Assembly: GCA_024231905.1 (NCBI GenBank)
Contig: JAAEQC010000218.1
Location: 1-64,000, forward strand
DNA length: 64,000 nucleotides
Source of the DNA: a bacterium
GTDB lineage: Bacteria; Krumholzibacteriota; Krumholzibacteriia; LZORAL124-64-63
Reading direction: 5' to 3'
A program made the translations under genes and the position numbers. Positions within the stretch are counted from its first letter, which is position 1, and each line of letters starts with the position of its first letter. A model generated the notes under the pieces. That model saw only the letters and a program-made list of their open reading frames with translations, made no database searches and was not told where the DNA came from. This document shows, piece by piece, positions 1 through 10,654 of the stretch.

Positions 1-2961
1 GATCGGATGAGCGTGGCGATGGGAAAGCGTGTAGATCACCGCGGCCGCCGCGTCGAAAACAATCAGCGTCATGTGGCCAGGAGCCTTGATCGTGTAGGAG
101 ATCTTGGTGATCGGGTTGAACGGGTTCGGAGCGTTCTCGAGAGCGAACTTACCCGCGAACGGGGTCACGCCCGTGGCCAGACCGATGTTCTCCGACACAC
201 CGAAGTAACCCAGGATATCCCGCAGGAGTCGCACCCGGGCGCTCTGCGTAGCATTGGCCTTGGCGCCTTCGTTGGCATCCGTATGCACGTAGGCGAGATC
301 GGCGGTCATGGTGATGACCCGCGAGCCCGTGCCAAGGATGTTCAGCGTGACGGGCGAGAACCCGTAGCCGCCGGGGGTGCCGGAGGCGTTGGCGAACTCG
401 GCCAGACGCGTACTGCCAGACGGGGTAACCAGGTTGAAGTCCCACAGCTGCGGGCAGCCGCCGAACGCGATCCAGCTATCCACCGTGGCGATCACCGGGT
501 TGCCGGCGACGGTCAGCACGCGCGGAGCGAGCTGGCCACCGAGCAGGTCACGGTGCGTGTCGGCGTTGTAGGTCAGACCCATGCGGCTCGACAGGAACGC
601 GCCGGCGGCAGCGCCAGCAGTGTTCAAGTCGAAGCAAACGCCGTTACCAGAGATGAACAGGTCCTTGTTGCCCTCGTCGAGCCAGTTCTCCAGACGAGTG
701 ATATCGTCGTCGCCGCTGGCCGTGCCCCAGTCACCGTTACCGATGGTCGAGGTGGTCAGGTAACCGGCGGAGTAGATCAACTCGCTGTACCAGTCCAGCT
801 GGTTCGTGGAGGCCCGGCTGGACACACCAGTACCGACGCCGGAGGACGGCGCCTTGCCGTAGTAGGTGTCGAAGTGAGTACCCTGGATCAGACCCAGGTT
901 CTCGAAGGCACCGTACCACTCGTTCTTGGTCCCGCGCGTCTCGCTCTCCGCGTCGTCCCAGAACAGGACCGGCGGACAGATGTATTCACCGGGATTGGCG
1001 ACATCCTCGATAACCGAAGGCAGACCACGGACCGTGTAGGTGCTGGACCAGGCCTCGGGATCGGTGAAGTTGCCGTAGCCGTCGATGTCGGCCGGCATGT
1101 ACGACGTGAACGGTGCGGTCCCGCCCGGGAAGATGGCATCTTCAGCCGTGAAGTAGTAATGCACGACGTCACCCGGGAACAGGAAGCCCGTATCCGGCAG
1201 ATCACAGTTGAAGCGGTCGGAAACCACGGTACCCGTCGGGGTGAAGGTGGTGTCCATGAGGACCGTGCCACTGTCAGCAAGGCTCAGACGGTACGGGTCG
1301 AACAGCGGGTTACGCTGGATCTTCCAGTGCATCGTCGGACGAGCCGTCAGGGCGGCACCGGTACGGACTGCGACCACGTCGATCGTGAGCGAGTCACCGT
1401 TGTAGTACCACTCGTGGGTCGTCGGGCTGATGTTCTGAGCCTGGTCGAAGCGGATGCTGTTCCGGCTGAGATCGACGGTATCGATGATACCGATCTCGGG
1501 GAAATCATCATGCGGCAGACGCAGGGTCTGGGTGTACATGTTGGGGCCTTCGTACGGGAAGGACTCAACGCGGATGTTGTCGTAGTACGGGGAGGGCGTG
1601 CCGTTGTGGCCGTCCACGCCCCATACATAACCGGTCTCGTTGGCGCCGACAGCGAACTGGATGAAGGTACGACCCTGCTCCAGATTGTCGCTCGCGTCCC
1701 AGAACCGACGTCCGTACCACGGACCGCCGGTGTAGACGTAGGGCGAGTGCTGCCAGATGGCGTCCTCGAGGGAGGCTTCGTCACCGGCGGTGGAGCGGAG
1801 GAACCACTCCATGTAGATGCCCGTCTCGCCGCCCGCATGGGGGGAGTCGGTCATGTACGTGTAGCCGACGCTGATGCCGTCGTGTGTGATATCGCCCCAA
1901 GGGACGGCCGGCGACACGGCGCTGTTGCGCATGTGACGCTGCTCGCTGAACGTCAGACCACCGGTGTAGTTCGTCACGTAGCCCATGGCGTACTTACGGT
2001 TGTCGGACGTGGCGAAGGAGCCGCCCGTGGCGGGCTGGATAACGCCGTCATCGATGAAGGTCACCTGCGGCGTACCATTGCTCTGGCAAAGGTCGGGGTC
2101 GCCGAGGTTGCTGGCCAGGTGAGTGAAGTCACCCACAGCGCCCAGGAACTTGCGCTCCAGGACACCCAGCGTGCCGTCTTCGAAGGTGATCAGGCCAGTG
2201 CCACCGGCACCGTTGTCGGCCGTGATCGTGACGTCGTCGATGCGCCAGATACCCGTGGACGGGTAGTCACAGTCACCATCGGACCAGCCACCGTCGGACT
2301 GACCGACGAACCAGATGCCGATCTCGTCCAGGTTGTCGCCGAAATACTCACCCGAGGCGTAGGTCACGGGCACCGAGATCGTACCGGTCGAATCACCGGA
2401 CAGACCCCAGATATCCTCGCGCTCTTCGTTCTCGAGCTCGCGGGAGATGAAGCCCCAGTCGTAGCCACCCTCACTGTCGACATCGAAGGCGAAGTCGACG
2501 GTGATGTTGGTGGTCAGACCGACATCGGTCACCGTGGCGCCCCACTTCAGGAGCTTGGTCCAGCTGTTCTGGTAGCCACCATCGGGGTCGCCAGGGCCGC
2601 AGGACGGGATAGTCTCGTCGCCGCAGTAGGCCGAGTAGACACCGTTGATGGCATAGTAGGTGGCAGCATGCCAGGTGGTGTCGAGCGTGTCAGGTATGGT
2701 CCAGTCCAGAGTGGTCCAGCCGTTCCAGGCAGGAGCACCGCCAGCATCCTGGAAAGTACCGATGACAGTCGGGAACAATTCAGGCGGGCCGATCAGGACG
2801 AAAGAGTCCCCGAGGGCCTTGGCCATATCCATCGAACCGCCACGGACCACACCAGGACCGCGGATGTCGTGAGGCCGAATAAGATCACCGTCGTCGGCGA
2901 GGGCGTTCAAGGAGAACGTCAGCGCCATGACGAGGCAAGCGAACATCGTGAATCTCTTCAT
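1..2961 (-). CDS. Large secreted protein with C-terminal NPFNP (FlgD-like) domain, partial
   Basis: Reading from an ATG at 2961 the frame stays open to the window edge, giving about 987 residues with the 3' end missing. It starts with a signal peptide (MKRFTMFACLVMALTFSLNALA, cleavage expected after about residue 22) behind a GGGGGGAAAAGC ribosome site. The middle is rich in Asp, Gly, Trp and Tyr with extracellular-type beta content; I recognise no catalytic domain. From about residue 935 it reads LENAPNPFNPITKISYTI, the signature of the FlgD-like/T9SS-type C-terminal beta-sandwich that tethers or sorts secreted proteins in FCB-group bacteria. Its exact role is unknown; a cell-surface or extracellular protein is inferred. 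A long open frame on the opposite strand over the same bases is a mirror of this gene. Confidence 0.8.
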   Translation of the reverse strand, partial: MKRFTMFACLVMALTFSLNALADDGDLIRPHDIRGPGVVRGGSMDMAKALGDSFVLIGPPELFPTVIGTFQDAGGAPAWNGWTTLDWTIPDTLDTTWHAATYYAINGVYSAYCGDETIPSCGPGDPDGGYQNSWTKLLKWGATVTDVGLTTNITVDFAFDVDSEGGYDWGFISRELENEEREDIWGLSGDSTGTISVPVTYASGEYFGDNLDEIGIWFVGQSDGGWSDGDCDYPSTGIWRIDDVTITADNGAGGTGLITFEDGTLGVLERKFLGAVGDFTHLASNLGDPDLCQSNGTPQVTFIDDGVIQPATGGSFATSDNRKYAMGYVTNYTGGLTFSEQRHMRNSAVSPAVPWGDITHDGISVGYTYMTDSPHAGGETGIYMEWFLRSTAGDEASLEDAIWQHSPYVYTGGPWYGRRFWDASDNLEQGRTFIQFAVGANETGYVWGVDGHNGTPSPYYDNIRVESFPYEGPNMYTQTLRLPHDDFPEIGIIDTVDLSRNSIRFDQAQNISPTTHEWYYNGDSLTIDVVAVRTGAALTARPTMHWKIQRNPLFDPYRLSLADSGTVLMDTTFTPTGTVVSDRFNCDLPDTGFLFPGDVVHYYFTAEDAIFPGGTAPFTSYMPADIDGYGNFTDPEAWSSTYTVRGLPSVIEDVANPGEYICPPVLFWDDAESETRGTKNEWYGAFENLGLIQGTHFDTYYGKAPSSGVGTGVSSRASTNQLDWYSELIYSAGYLTTSTIGNGDWGTASGDDDITRLENWLDEGNKDLFISGNGVCFDLNTAGAAAGAFLSSRMGLTYNADTHRDLLGGQLAPRVLTVAGNPVIATVDSWIAFGGCPQLWDFNLVTPSGSTRLAEFANASGTPGGYGFSPVTLNILGTGSRVITMTADLAYVHTDANEGAKANATQSARVRLLRDILGYFGVSENIGLATGVTPFAGKFALENAPNPFNPITKISYTIKAPGHMTLIVFDAAAAVIYTLSHRHAHPI

Positions 2962-3350
2962 GCTTTTCCCCCCATCGTTGACTTGGTCAACACATGGTTA
3001 GGCGAACGATTGTGTGCCGTATTGGTGTGATTCAAGCACCGGGGCACTTCACTTGGGCGACAAGGGTTCCCAGTCTGTTCCTCACGGGCGTGGAGCCGCG
3101 TGAGCGAGCGAGACCTCCTTCAAAGTGCAGACCCAGAGATGACGAGCGAACAAGGTGTCAAGTGAATGAACGTCGTCATGAGTGGAAAGGGGACAGCGCA
3201 CCTCAAGGGAAGGGAACTCTTTGTCAGTGAGTCGCAAGATGAGGTTACCCGAAGGTGATCAACGAGTCAATAGCGTTTTATAAAAAAGGAACAACATCAT
3301 AAAAAGAAATCACAGTTGGCAGGAAATCGTCGGCTCCATCATCCCAGCAC
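2962..3350. other. 389 bp intergenic region between glyS and the secreted protein
   Basis: No credible gene. It is less GC-rich than its surroundings, with an A-rich run around 3280-3310 just past the glyS stop. It must contain the promoter and leader of the secreted protein that starts at 2961; one sigma-70-like candidate is listed separately. No clear hairpin terminator for glyS is visible. Confidence 0.6.
3242..3270 (-). promoter_or_regulatory. Candidate sigma-70 promoter, secreted protein gene
   Basis: On the minus strand TTGACT (3270-3265), a 17 bp spacer and TAACCT (3247-3242). It would leave a leader of roughly 275 nt before the ATG at 2961. The -10 box is weak, so the call is tentative. 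Confidence 0.3.
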
Positions 3351-5534
3351 CTACTCTTCCGTAGGTGCCACGGCGGTGAAATCGGCGTATATGGCGAAAA
3401 GACCGTGGATTTCGCGCAGGAACGCCCTTCTGCGGACTTTCAGATCCACTTCGTCCACATTGACGCGCACAGTCTCGAAAAACCCATCGATGGACGGACC
3501 TAACGAAGATAAATGATCAAAAACGCCTTCGTAATCGCCACTTTTCTCCGCCTCAGCCACCTGAACCGCCGCTGCCGCGACCTGCTTGAAGAGTTCCTGC
3601 TCGGCGGATTCGGGTAGACCGGCCAGGTCTTCGCCCCCGGCGCCCGCACCCCCATCGAGCCATCGGGTTCGGCAGGCATCCAACTCGGCCATGCCCAGGA
3701 CCTCTCCTTCCAAGATGTTCCGGCATCGTTTGAATCCGGTGGCCAGTTGCTGGAAATCTGTACGATCCCGGTACCCGGACAGGGCCCCGATCCAGGCCTT
3801 GGCGTCCACCGGATCAGCCCAGCGGACCGGCAGGACCGCCCGCACCACGTCGGCGTCCGCTCCCAGCACCTCTGTGAAGTGTCTCGCCAGACGTCCCCGA
3901 ACGAATCCACCCAGTTCCGCCAGGACTTCTGCCGCGTCCCGGTCCGGGGCGTAGCTCCGCAGGGGATCCAGGGCCACGGCCAGGGCCTCCTCCAGATCCA
4001 GGCGCAGTTCGCGGTCCAGCAGGATGCGCACCACCGCCAGGATCTGCCGCCGTAGGGCGTAGGGGTCCTTGGCGCCCGTGGGCACGAATCCCGCGAGCCA
4101 ACAGCCAGCCAGATTATCCAGGCGATCGGCCACGGCCAGAGCGGCGCTCACCGCGTCACCGGGCAATCGGCCGGTGGCCGTGCGGGGAGCAAAGTGGTCC
4201 TCGATGGCCCGGCAGACCTCCACCGGTTCCCCTGCGCGTTCGGCATAACGGGCCCCGATGAAACCCTCCAGCTTGGTGAACTCCTTGCCGTCACGGATCA
4301 TCTCGCTCACCAGGTCGCTCTTGCACAGGACCGCCGCCCGCGGCAGGGCCGCCGGCATCTCGGTCCCGCCGCCCAGGCCCCGGCGCCACAATTCGCCCAC
4401 CAGGATCTCCAGACGGCGCGTCTTGTCCAGGACCGAGCCGAAGCCCTCGAACCAGGTGACCGTCGCCAGCTGCTCGACCCGTTCGTCGGGCAGGCGCTGC
4501 TGGTCAAAATTCCAGTAGAAGAGGGCGTCGGCCAGGCGGGCGCGCAGCACCCGTTCGTTGCCGCGCACCACGGTGTCCAGGTGATCGGAGCCGCCGTCGC
4601 GCACCGCGGCGAATCGCGGCAGCAGGCGTCCACCCGGGCGCCCGACGCTGAAGTAGCGCTGGTGGGCCTTGAGGGCCGTGGCCACCACCCGGTCGGGCAG
4701 CTCGGCGTAGACCTCGTCGTAGGAGCCCAGGAAGGGCGTCGGGTGTTCGCAGAGGTGGACGACTTCGGACACCAGGTCCGGGTCCGGACGGAGTTCCGCT
4801 TCCGCGTTCCAAGCCGCTACCGCGGCGGTCAGGCCCTCGGTGACCACGCGCTCCCGCTCCCGGTGGTCCACTACCACACCGGCATCGCGCAGGGACTCCA
4901 CGTAGTCGGCAGGTCCCGTGATCTCCACCGGCCGGTCCCCGGCCAGGGTACGGTGCCCCCGGGAGGTACGTCCGGCCTCCATGTATTCCAGGCGCGCCGG
5001 CACCACGTCGCCGCCCAGCAACGCGACCAGCCACTGCAGGGGCCGCGGGTACTCCAGTTCGTGGTCGGCCCAGCGCATGACCTTGCGGAAGGGCAGGGCC
5101 CGGATCACCGCGGGGACGATCTCCGCCAGCACATCGGCCGCCGGGCGGCCTTCCTCCGTACGCCGGGCCAGCAGGTACTCGCCACGGTCACCCTCGGCCC
5201 GCTCACAGGCGGCCAGGTCCAGGCCCACCTTGCGGGCGAAGCCCTCGCCGGCCTTGGTGGGCGCGCCGGCAGCATCGAAGGCCACCGACACGGGCGGTCC
5301 CTTGACCACGGTTTCCCGGGACGGCTGGGCCGTGGCCACAGCATCGATCAGCAGGGCCATGCGGCGCGGGGCGCCCAGGACACGCAGGCCCGAAGCCTCC
5401 AGCCGGGCCTCGGCCAGGGCCGTGGCGAACCGCTTCTCCAACTCGGCCATGGCGCCGGGAATGAAACGCGCAGGGATCTCCTCGCTGCCGATTTCCAGCA
5501 GGAAGGGCAGACTGGCGGTCTTGTCGTTCGTCAT
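3351..5534 (-). CDS. glyS: Glycine--tRNA ligase beta subunit
   Basis: 727 residues, beta subunit of the bacterial alpha2beta2 glycyl-tRNA synthetase, which charges tRNA-Gly in the cytoplasm. The N-terminus ([17 protein letters not shown]) is the family signature; HD-like and C-terminal anticodon-binding regions follow in the usual order and the length is normal. The frame is open far upstream, but the start is set by the family N-terminus at MTNDKTAS, whose ATG overlaps the glyQ stop in an ATGA (5531-5534), implying translational coupling with the alpha subunit. Last gene of the long minus-strand operon. Confidence 0.97.
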   Translation of the reverse strand: MTNDKTASLPFLLEIGSEEIPARFIPGAMAELEKRFATALAEARLEASGLRVLGAPRRMALLIDAVATAQPSRETVVKGPPVSVAFDAAGAPTKAGEGFARKVGLDLAACERAEGDRGEYLLARRTEEGRPAADVLAEIVPAVIRALPFRKVMRWADHELEYPRPLQWLVALLGGDVVPARLEYMEAGRTSRGHRTLAGDRPVEITGPADYVESLRDAGVVVDHRERERVVTEGLTAAVAAWNAEAELRPDPDLVSEVVHLCEHPTPFLGSYDEVYAELPDRVVATALKAHQRYFSVGRPGGRLLPRFAAVRDGGSDHLDTVVRGNERVLRARLADALFYWNFDQQRLPDERVEQLATVTWFEGFGSVLDKTRRLEILVGELWRRGLGGGTEMPAALPRAAVLCKSDLVSEMIRDGKEFTKLEGFIGARYAERAGEPVEVCRAIEDHFAPRTATGRLPGDAVSAALAVADRLDNLAGCWLAGFVPTGAKDPYALRRQILAVVRILLDRELRLDLEEALAVALDPLRSYAPDRDAAEVLAELGGFVRGRLARHFTEVLGADADVVRAVLPVRWADPVDAKAWIGALSGYRDRTDFQQLATGFKRCRNILEGEVLGMAELDACRTRWLDGGAGAGGEDLAGLPESAEQELFKQVAAAAVQVAEAEKSGDYEGVFDHLSSLGPSIDGFFETVRVNVDEVDLKVRRRAFLREIHGLFAIYADFTAVAPTEE

Positions 5535-6415
5535 GGGCTCGCGCCCTCCTTGAGCATCGGGAAGCCCATCTCCTCGCGGCTGGCCACGTAGGCGCGGGCC
5601 GCCCGGCGGGCCAGCTGGCGCACGCGGGCGATGTACCCCGTGCGCTCGGTCACCGAGATGGCGCCCCGGGCCTCGAGCAGGTTGAAGATGTGGCTGCACT
5701 TGATCACGGCGTCGTAGCCGGGGTAGACCAGTCCCGCGTCCAGCAGGGTCGTGGCCTCCCGCTCCTTGTCCTCGAAATGCCGGCGGTAGGTTTCCACGTC
5801 GGCGTGCTCGAAATTGAAGGCCGAGTACTCGCGTTCGAACTGGCCCATGACCTCGCCCCAGGTCAGGCCGCCGCCCCAGACCAGGTCCTTCACGTGGTCA
5901 CAACCCTGCAGGAACATGCACAGGCGCAGGAGGCCGTAGGTCAACTCCACCGCCACGGGCTTGCAGCGCACGCCGCCCACCTGCTGGAAGTAGGTGAACT
6001 GGGAGACCTCCATGCCGTCCAGCCATACCTCCCAGCCCAGGCCCGCGGCGCCCAGGGTGGGCGACTCCCAGTCATCCTCCACGAAGCGGATGTCGTGCTC
6101 GGCGGCTATCACGCCCAACGCCGCCAGAGATTCCAGGTAGAGTTCCTGGCTGTTCCCCGGATTGGGCTTGAGGATGACCTGGAACTGGAGGAACTGGTGC
6201 ACCCGGTTGGGATTCTCCAGGTAGCGTCCGTCCTTGGGCCGCTTGCTGGGCTCCACGTAGGCCACGCGCCAGGGCTCCGGACCCAGGGCCCGCAGGAAGG
6301 TGTTGGGATTGAACGTGCCCGCCCCCACCTCGCTGTTGTAGGGCTGGGTGACCACACAGCCGTAGTCGCTCCAGAACGCCTGCAGGCGCGCGATCATCTC
6401 CTGGTAATCCATCAT
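5531..6415 (-). CDS. glyQ: Glycine--tRNA ligase alpha subunit
   Basis: 294 residues, the catalytic class II core of bacterial-type glycyl-tRNA synthetase. It begins [19 protein letters not shown] and contains the conserved [19 protein letters not shown] and [13 protein letters not shown] segments and a Gly/Trp-rich [12 protein letters not shown] motif. The start at 6415 makes an ATGA overlap with the recO stop; an in-frame ATG one codon later is equally possible. Translationally coupled to glyS downstream. Presence of glyQ/glyS rather than the single-chain glyS of archaea and Bacteroidetes is informative about lineage. Confidence 0.97.
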   Translation of the reverse strand: MMDYQEMIARLQAFWSDYGCVVTQPYNSEVGAGTFNPNTFLRALGPEPWRVAYVEPSKRPKDGRYLENPNRVHQFLQFQVILKPNPGNSQELYLESLAALGVIAAEHDIRFVEDDWESPTLGAAGLGWEVWLDGMEVSQFTYFQQVGGVRCKPVAVELTYGLLRLCMFLQGCDHVKDLVWGGGLTWGEVMGQFEREYSAFNFEHADVETYRRHFEDKEREATTLLDAGLVYPGYDAVIKCSHIFNLLEARGAISVTERTGYIARVRQLARRAARAYVASREEMGFPMLKEGASP

Positions 6416-7212
6416 CCTCCGTCTTTCCCCGCCCGGAGCAGGTCCAGGGCGGTCGGCAGGCGGTAGCCCGGCAGGTGGTAGCCGAGGAAACGGTGCAGGT
6501 GGCCGCCGATCTCCCGGCGCAGGGCGGCCGACGTTTCGAAACGGGCCGGCGGTTCCGGTCGGCCGGCGTCCAGATCCTGCAGCCCGGCCAGGGCATCCCC
6601 GCTCAGGGAGCGACGATCGCCGTCGCCGGCGGCGCAGTCGGAACATGCGAGCCCGCCTTCGCCCGCGTCGAACCAGGGCGCGCCCGCGATCTCCCCCACG
6701 GCCGTGCCGCAACCGGCGCAGGCCTCGATCCGCGGCGCCAGCCCCTGACGTTCCAGCAACCGCCACTCCAGGCGAAAGAAGAGCCAGGCCGGCTGGGGGC
6801 AGGTGGGCGAATCTAACACCCGTATGAACTCCTCGCAAACGTCGAACAGGCCGCTCTGGGCCGCCGACATGCCCGCCGCAGGACGGCAGCGGTCCACCAG
6901 TTCGAGGGCCGCCAGCAGGTAGGCTGATCGCTCCAGGGAAGGCTCGGCTCCCAAGGAGTCCAGGAGGACCGATCCGCCGCGCAGGTACTGGAGTTCCCGG
7001 GCCGGATCCAGGGCGAACTCGACCTCCACCAGGCGACCCGGTTCGATGAGGGGCCGCAGGCGGCTGCGCGGCCGCCGCGCCGCCTTGGCGATGACCTTCA
7101 CGAAACCGTGCTCGCGAGTGAGCAGGGAAGCCACGGCGCTGGTCTCGCCGCAGGGCCAGGTCCGCAGCACGAGCGCGTCGGTGTGGGCTGTGGGCCGCGG
7201 CAGCAGGCTCAC
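6412..7212 (-). CDS. recO: DNA repair protein RecO
   Basis: 266 residues. RecO mediates RecA loading on SSB-coated DNA in the RecFOR recombination pathway and promotes strand annealing. The N-terminal OB-fold part reads [18 protein letters not shown], followed by the helical domain and a zinc-finger-like CAGC...CSDC pair at about residues 155-185 that many RecO proteins carry. The start is GTG at 7212, overlapping the mgtE stop as GTGA. Its place immediately before glyQ-glyS matches the order known from Firmicutes. Confidence 0.93.
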   Translation of the reverse strand: MSLLPRPTAHTDALVLRTWPCGETSAVASLLTREHGFVKVIAKAARRPRSRLRPLIEPGRLVEVEFALDPARELQYLRGGSVLLDSLGAEPSLERSAYLLAALELVDRCRPAAGMSAAQSGLFDVCEEFIRVLDSPTCPQPAWLFFRLEWRLLERQGLAPRIEACAGCGTAVGEIAGAPWFDAGEGGLACSDCAAGDGDRRSLSGDALAGLQDLDAGRPEPPARFETSAALRREIGGHLHRFLGYHLPGYRLPTALDLLRAGKDGG

Positions 7213-8660
7213 GGCGCCGGCGCGGCGCCCAGGCTCAGCAGCAGGGTCGCCAGACCCAGGTAGATGAGCATACTCACCACGTCGTTGGCCGTGGTGATGA
7301 AGGGACCGGTGGCCACCGCCGGATCCACGCCGATGCGGTGCAGAGCCAGGGGGATGCCCGTACCCGCCATGGCCGCGAAGAGAACCACCATCAACATGGT
7401 CAAACCCAGGACGAAGCTCAGGTCGCCGTCGCCGCTGACCAGCAGGGACACGCCCCAGATGGCCACAGCCACCGACACGCCGGTCACGAAGGCCGTACCC
7501 AGTTCCCGCAGCAGGTGGCGGCCCAGGTGGTAGTAGTCCACCTCGCCCGTGGCCAGGCCGCGCACCACCACCGAGGAGGTCTGGATGCCGATGTTGCCGG
7601 CCATGGCCATGATCATGGGGATGTAGAAGGCCAGGGCAACCTTCGCTTCGAGGCTCTTCTCGAAGTGGCCCAGGACGACCACCGCTCCCAGTTGCCCCAC
7701 CAGAGCCCCCAGCAACCAGGGCAACCGGCTGCGGGCCACCCGGAAGGACGACTGTTCGCCGAACTCCCCGGGGCTCACGCCGGCCAGGCGGGAGATGTCC
7801 TCGGTGGCCTCGTCCTCCATGACGTCCAGCACGTCGTCGGCGGTGATGCGGCCCACGAGCTTCATGGCGTGGTCCACCACCGGCAGAGAGATGAGATCAT
7901 GGATCTTGAAGAAGTTCGCCACTTCCTCCTGGTCCAGGCCCACTTCCACGTACAGGGGATCGGCCTCCATGACGTCGCGGATGAGGGCGTCCGGGTCCGA
8001 GAGGATCAGGCGGGTCAGGGGCATGCGACCGGTGAGACGCCCGCGGGCGTCCACGGCGAAGACGAAGTGGGTCTCCTCCAGATCGTCCTCATCCAACCCG
8101 CGCAAAGCGGCCACGGCTTCGGTGCAGGTCTGTTCCTCGGTGCAGGAGACGATCTCCTTGCCCATGAGGCCACCGGCGGTCTCGGGCGCGTACTGGAGGA
8201 GCTCCGCCACCTCCGAGCGCTCCTCCTCCTCCATGGCCGCCAGGATCTCCTCGGCCTGGTCCTGGTCCAGCTCGCCCACCACATCGGCTGCCTCGTCCGA
8301 CGGCATCTCCTCGATGATGTCGGCGATCTCGTCGATGTCCAGCAGGGTAAACAGGGCGCCCAGGCTGCGGTTGTCGATCTCGGCCAGGACTTCGGCCAGG
8401 GGGTCGGGCGGCAGCAGGCGCAGGACCCGTGCCGTGTCATCGAAGCTCATGGGGCGCAGCACCTCGGAGAGATCGCCGGGCGCCAGCTCGAGGGCCAGGT
8501 CCCGCACGCCGTCGTCGTCGCCGGCGGCGAGCAATTCCGTGAATCGCTTCTCCAGGGCATGGTGTTCGGCTTCCAGGTTGGACGGATCCAGGACCCGGTC
8601 GTCGGGGACGTTGTCGCCTGTGAGCTCGTTCTCCCGGGGCTCGTTGCCGAGGTCGTTCAC
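7209..8660 (-). CDS. mgtE: Magnesium transporter MgtE
   Basis: 483 residues. MgtE is a homodimeric Mg2+ channel gated by cytosolic magnesium. The acidic MgtE N domain (repeats such as [25 protein letters not shown]) is followed by a CBS pair (about residues 160-285) and a C-terminal block of five hydrophobic helices. The frame is open 195 codons further upstream, but that part is antisense-like; the chosen GTG at 8660 has an AGGAGG box about six bases upstream and overlaps the stop of the preceding gene as GTGA. It sits two genes after a CBS/CorC-like protein, suggesting a magnesium-homeostasis pair. Confidence 0.94.
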   Translation of the reverse strand: MNDLGNEPRENELTGDNVPDDRVLDPSNLEAEHHALEKRFTELLAAGDDDGVRDLALELAPGDLSEVLRPMSFDDTARVLRLLPPDPLAEVLAEIDNRSLGALFTLLDIDEIADIIEEMPSDEAADVVGELDQDQAEEILAAMEEEERSEVAELLQYAPETAGGLMGKEIVSCTEEQTCTEAVAALRGLDEDDLEETHFVFAVDARGRLTGRMPLTRLILSDPDALIRDVMEADPLYVEVGLDQEEVANFFKIHDLISLPVVDHAMKLVGRITADDVLDVMEDEATEDISRLAGVSPGEFGEQSSFRVARSRLPWLLGALVGQLGAVVVLGHFEKSLEAKVALAFYIPMIMAMAGNIGIQTSSVVVRGLATGEVDYYHLGRHLLRELGTAFVTGVSVAVAIWGVSLLVSGDGDLSFVLGLTMLMVVLFAAMAGTGIPLALHRIGVDPAVATGPFITTANDVVSMLIYLGLATLLLSLGAAPAP

Positions 8661-9322
8661 GGTGCCACCTCCTGGTCGTCCTGTCGGTTGCGCGCGGCCT
8701 CCAGTTTCCCGATTTCGGTCTCCAAGCTCCCGGCTTGTCCCGGCTCCATGATCGAGCCGCCGGCCACGATGAGCTTGATGGCCTCCTCCACGGGCATGTC
8801 CAACCGCCGTACCTCGTCCCGCGGCACTAGCAGCATGAAGCCCGAGGTCGGATTCGGGGTCGTGGGTAGGAAGACCGCCACGGCGTCGCCGTCCTCCAGG
8901 TCGCTGGTGATGAAGCCCAGGGCGTACACGCCTGGCCGCGGGTAGGCAAAGAGGACCACGTGCTTGAAGGCCGTGCGCCGGTCCTGCAGGAGGACCGCCG
9001 CGATCTGCTTGGTCCCCGAATACATGCTCTTGACCACGGGGATCCGCTGCACCACCCGTTCGACGAGCCGGAAGAAGGCGACGCCCACCAGGTTGCGGGC
9101 CAGCACGCCGACCAGTGTGACCAGCAGCACGATGACGACGATACCGGCGATGGTCAGGAAGAACTCGGGGTAGGCCTCCGCCAGCGCCGGCACGCGTTGG
9201 ACCCAGGGCCGCATGGTTCCCGAGATGAACTCGTAGAACCGCCACAGCACCCAGAGGGTGATGGCCAGGGGCGCGATGGCCACCACGCCGGTCAGGAAGT
9301 TGCGTCGCAGGCCGCCGATCAC
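8657..9322 (-). CDS. DUF502 family membrane protein
   Basis: 221 residues. It has two N-terminal membrane segments (about residues 9-30 and 55-78) and a conserved region GTKQIAAVLLQD...VVLFAYPRPGVYALGFIT, then FLPTTPNPTSGF, all characteristic of DUF502. The biochemical role of the family is not established. GTG start at 9322 overlapping the previous stop (GTGA), and its own stop overlaps the mgtE start. The Gln/Glu-rich tail is poorly conserved. Confidence 0.9.
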   Translation of the reverse strand: MIGGLRRNFLTGVVAIAPLAITLWVLWRFYEFISGTMRPWVQRVPALAEAYPEFFLTIAGIVVIVLLVTLVGVLARNLVGVAFFRLVERVVQRIPVVKSMYSGTKQIAAVLLQDRRTAFKHVVLFAYPRPGVYALGFITSDLEDGDAVAVFLPTTPNPTSGFMLLVPRDEVRRLDMPVEEAIKLIVAGGSIMEPGQAGSLETEIGKLEAARNRQDDQEVAP

Positions 9323-10647
9323 GATTCGTCCTCGGGCCGCCGGACGAAGCCCGGCAGCGGCTCGGTCGTCTCCAGAAGCACCCTGACGATTCGTTGGTCC
9401 ACGACCTTCTCCACGGTCACGCGGTGGCCGGCCACCACCAGGCGGTCGCCCTGGACCGGCACCTTGCCCGCCGCCTCGTAGATGAGGCCGCCCAGGGTCT
9501 CGCTCGTCTCGGCGCCCTCGGCCTCGTCGAAGCCCACGCCCAGGGTCTCGGCCAGGTCCTCCAGGTCGATCTTCGGATCCAGGCGTACACGGCGCTCATC
9601 CAGCCATGACAGGAGGGTCTCCTCCTCGTCGAACTCGTCCTCGATCTCGCCGACGATCTCCTCGATGACGTCCTCAAGGGTGACCACGCCGGCAGTGCCG
9701 CCGTACTCGTCGATGACCACGGCCATGTGGATGCGCTTGGACCGGAATTCGTCGAGCACCTCGTCCAGCTTCTTGGACTCGGGAATGAAGTAGGCCTCGC
9801 GCGCCAGGGAGGCCAGGGTCCGGCCGCCGATGAAGCGGTCCTCCTGCACCAGGCGCAGCAGGTCCTTGGAGTAGAGGATGCCGATGATGCGGTCGACGCT
9901 GCCCTGGTAGACGGGAATCCGCGAGTGGCCGCTGGCGATGACCTCCGCCAAGGAGGCTGCCGCCTCGTCGTCGCCGTCCAGGGCGATGGTGTCGATGCGG
10001 GGGATCATGATCTCGCGCACGGCCCGGTCGTGGAAGGCGAAGATGGACTGGATCATCTCCCGCTCGTCCTCGTCCAGGGTGGCGTCGCCTCCCTCTTCGG
10101 CAATGAGGTGGCGGATCTCGCCGGCCGAGAGATGGGGCTGGGCCTCGGCCGCCCACAGAGTGTCGTCCAGCCGGTCCATGATGGCCAGCAGCAGCGCCGA
10201 CCAGGGTCGCAGCAGCCAGTGCGCCGGGTAGGCCACGGTGCCCACCACCCGGCCGTAGTTCACGGCCGTGCCCGCGGCAAGCATCTTGAAGACGACGCCG
10301 CCCAGGCTCCACACCAGCACCGTGGACAGGGTGTACACGGCGTAGAAACGCACCCCCGGCACGTCGGGCCACACGGCCAGCAGGGCGCGGCCCCAGGCCA
10401 GGCACCCCAGCACCGTCATGGCCAGGTAGAGGGTGCCGGTGGCCACCTGGAAACGGCGCGGATGTTCCAGATGCTCGCGCAGGACCGGACCCAGCACCGT
10501 TCCCTCCACGAGCCCGTGCCCGTGCAGTCCGGACACGCGGTAGTGGGCCGTCACCAATCCGCCCATGAGCATGGCCGCCAGCCACGAGACCACCGCCACC
10601 AGCAGATCGGTCACCGCTCCCCAGCCGCCAGCTTGCACACCTTCCAT
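9319..10647 (-). CDS. CNNM/CorC-type transporter with DUF21 and CBS domains
   Basis: 442 residues. An N-terminal DUF21-like membrane region with about four hydrophobic segments is followed by two CBS domains (MIPRIDTIALDGDDE...; RIHMAVVIDEYGGTAGVVTLEDVIEEIVGEI) and a C-terminal CorC/HlyC transporter-associated domain. The family (often annotated hemolysin C or TlyC) is linked to Mg2+ or Co2+ efflux or its regulation. The start at 10647 leaves 7 bp after ybeY; the longer upstream frame overlaps ybeY and is not used. With MgtE in the same operon, a role in magnesium balance is a reasonable inference. Confidence 0.9.
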   Translation of the reverse strand: MEGVQAGGWGAVTDLLVAVVSWLAAMLMGGLVTAHYRVSGLHGHGLVEGTVLGPVLREHLEHPRRFQVATGTLYLAMTVLGCLAWGRALLAVWPDVPGVRFYAVYTLSTVLVWSLGGVVFKMLAAGTAVNYGRVVGTVAYPAHWLLRPWSALLLAIMDRLDDTLWAAEAQPHLSAGEIRHLIAEEGGDATLDEDEREMIQSIFAFHDRAVREIMIPRIDTIALDGDDEAAASLAEVIASGHSRIPVYQGSVDRIIGILYSKDLLRLVQEDRFIGGRTLASLAREAYFIPESKKLDEVLDEFRSKRIHMAVVIDEYGGTAGVVTLEDVIEEIVGEIEDEFDEEETLLSWLDERRVRLDPKIDLEDLAETLGVGFDEAEGAETSETLGGLIYEAAGKVPVQGDRLVVAGHRVTVEKVVDQRIVRVLLETTEPLPGFVRRPEDES

Positions 10648-10654
10648 GACCGGT

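Noticed and set aside
7..3030. 1007-codon open frame on the plus strand
   Set aside because: It mirrors the minus-strand secreted protein, which has a signal peptide and a recognisable C-terminal domain; the plus frame has Arg/Gly/Val-rich composition and no family features.
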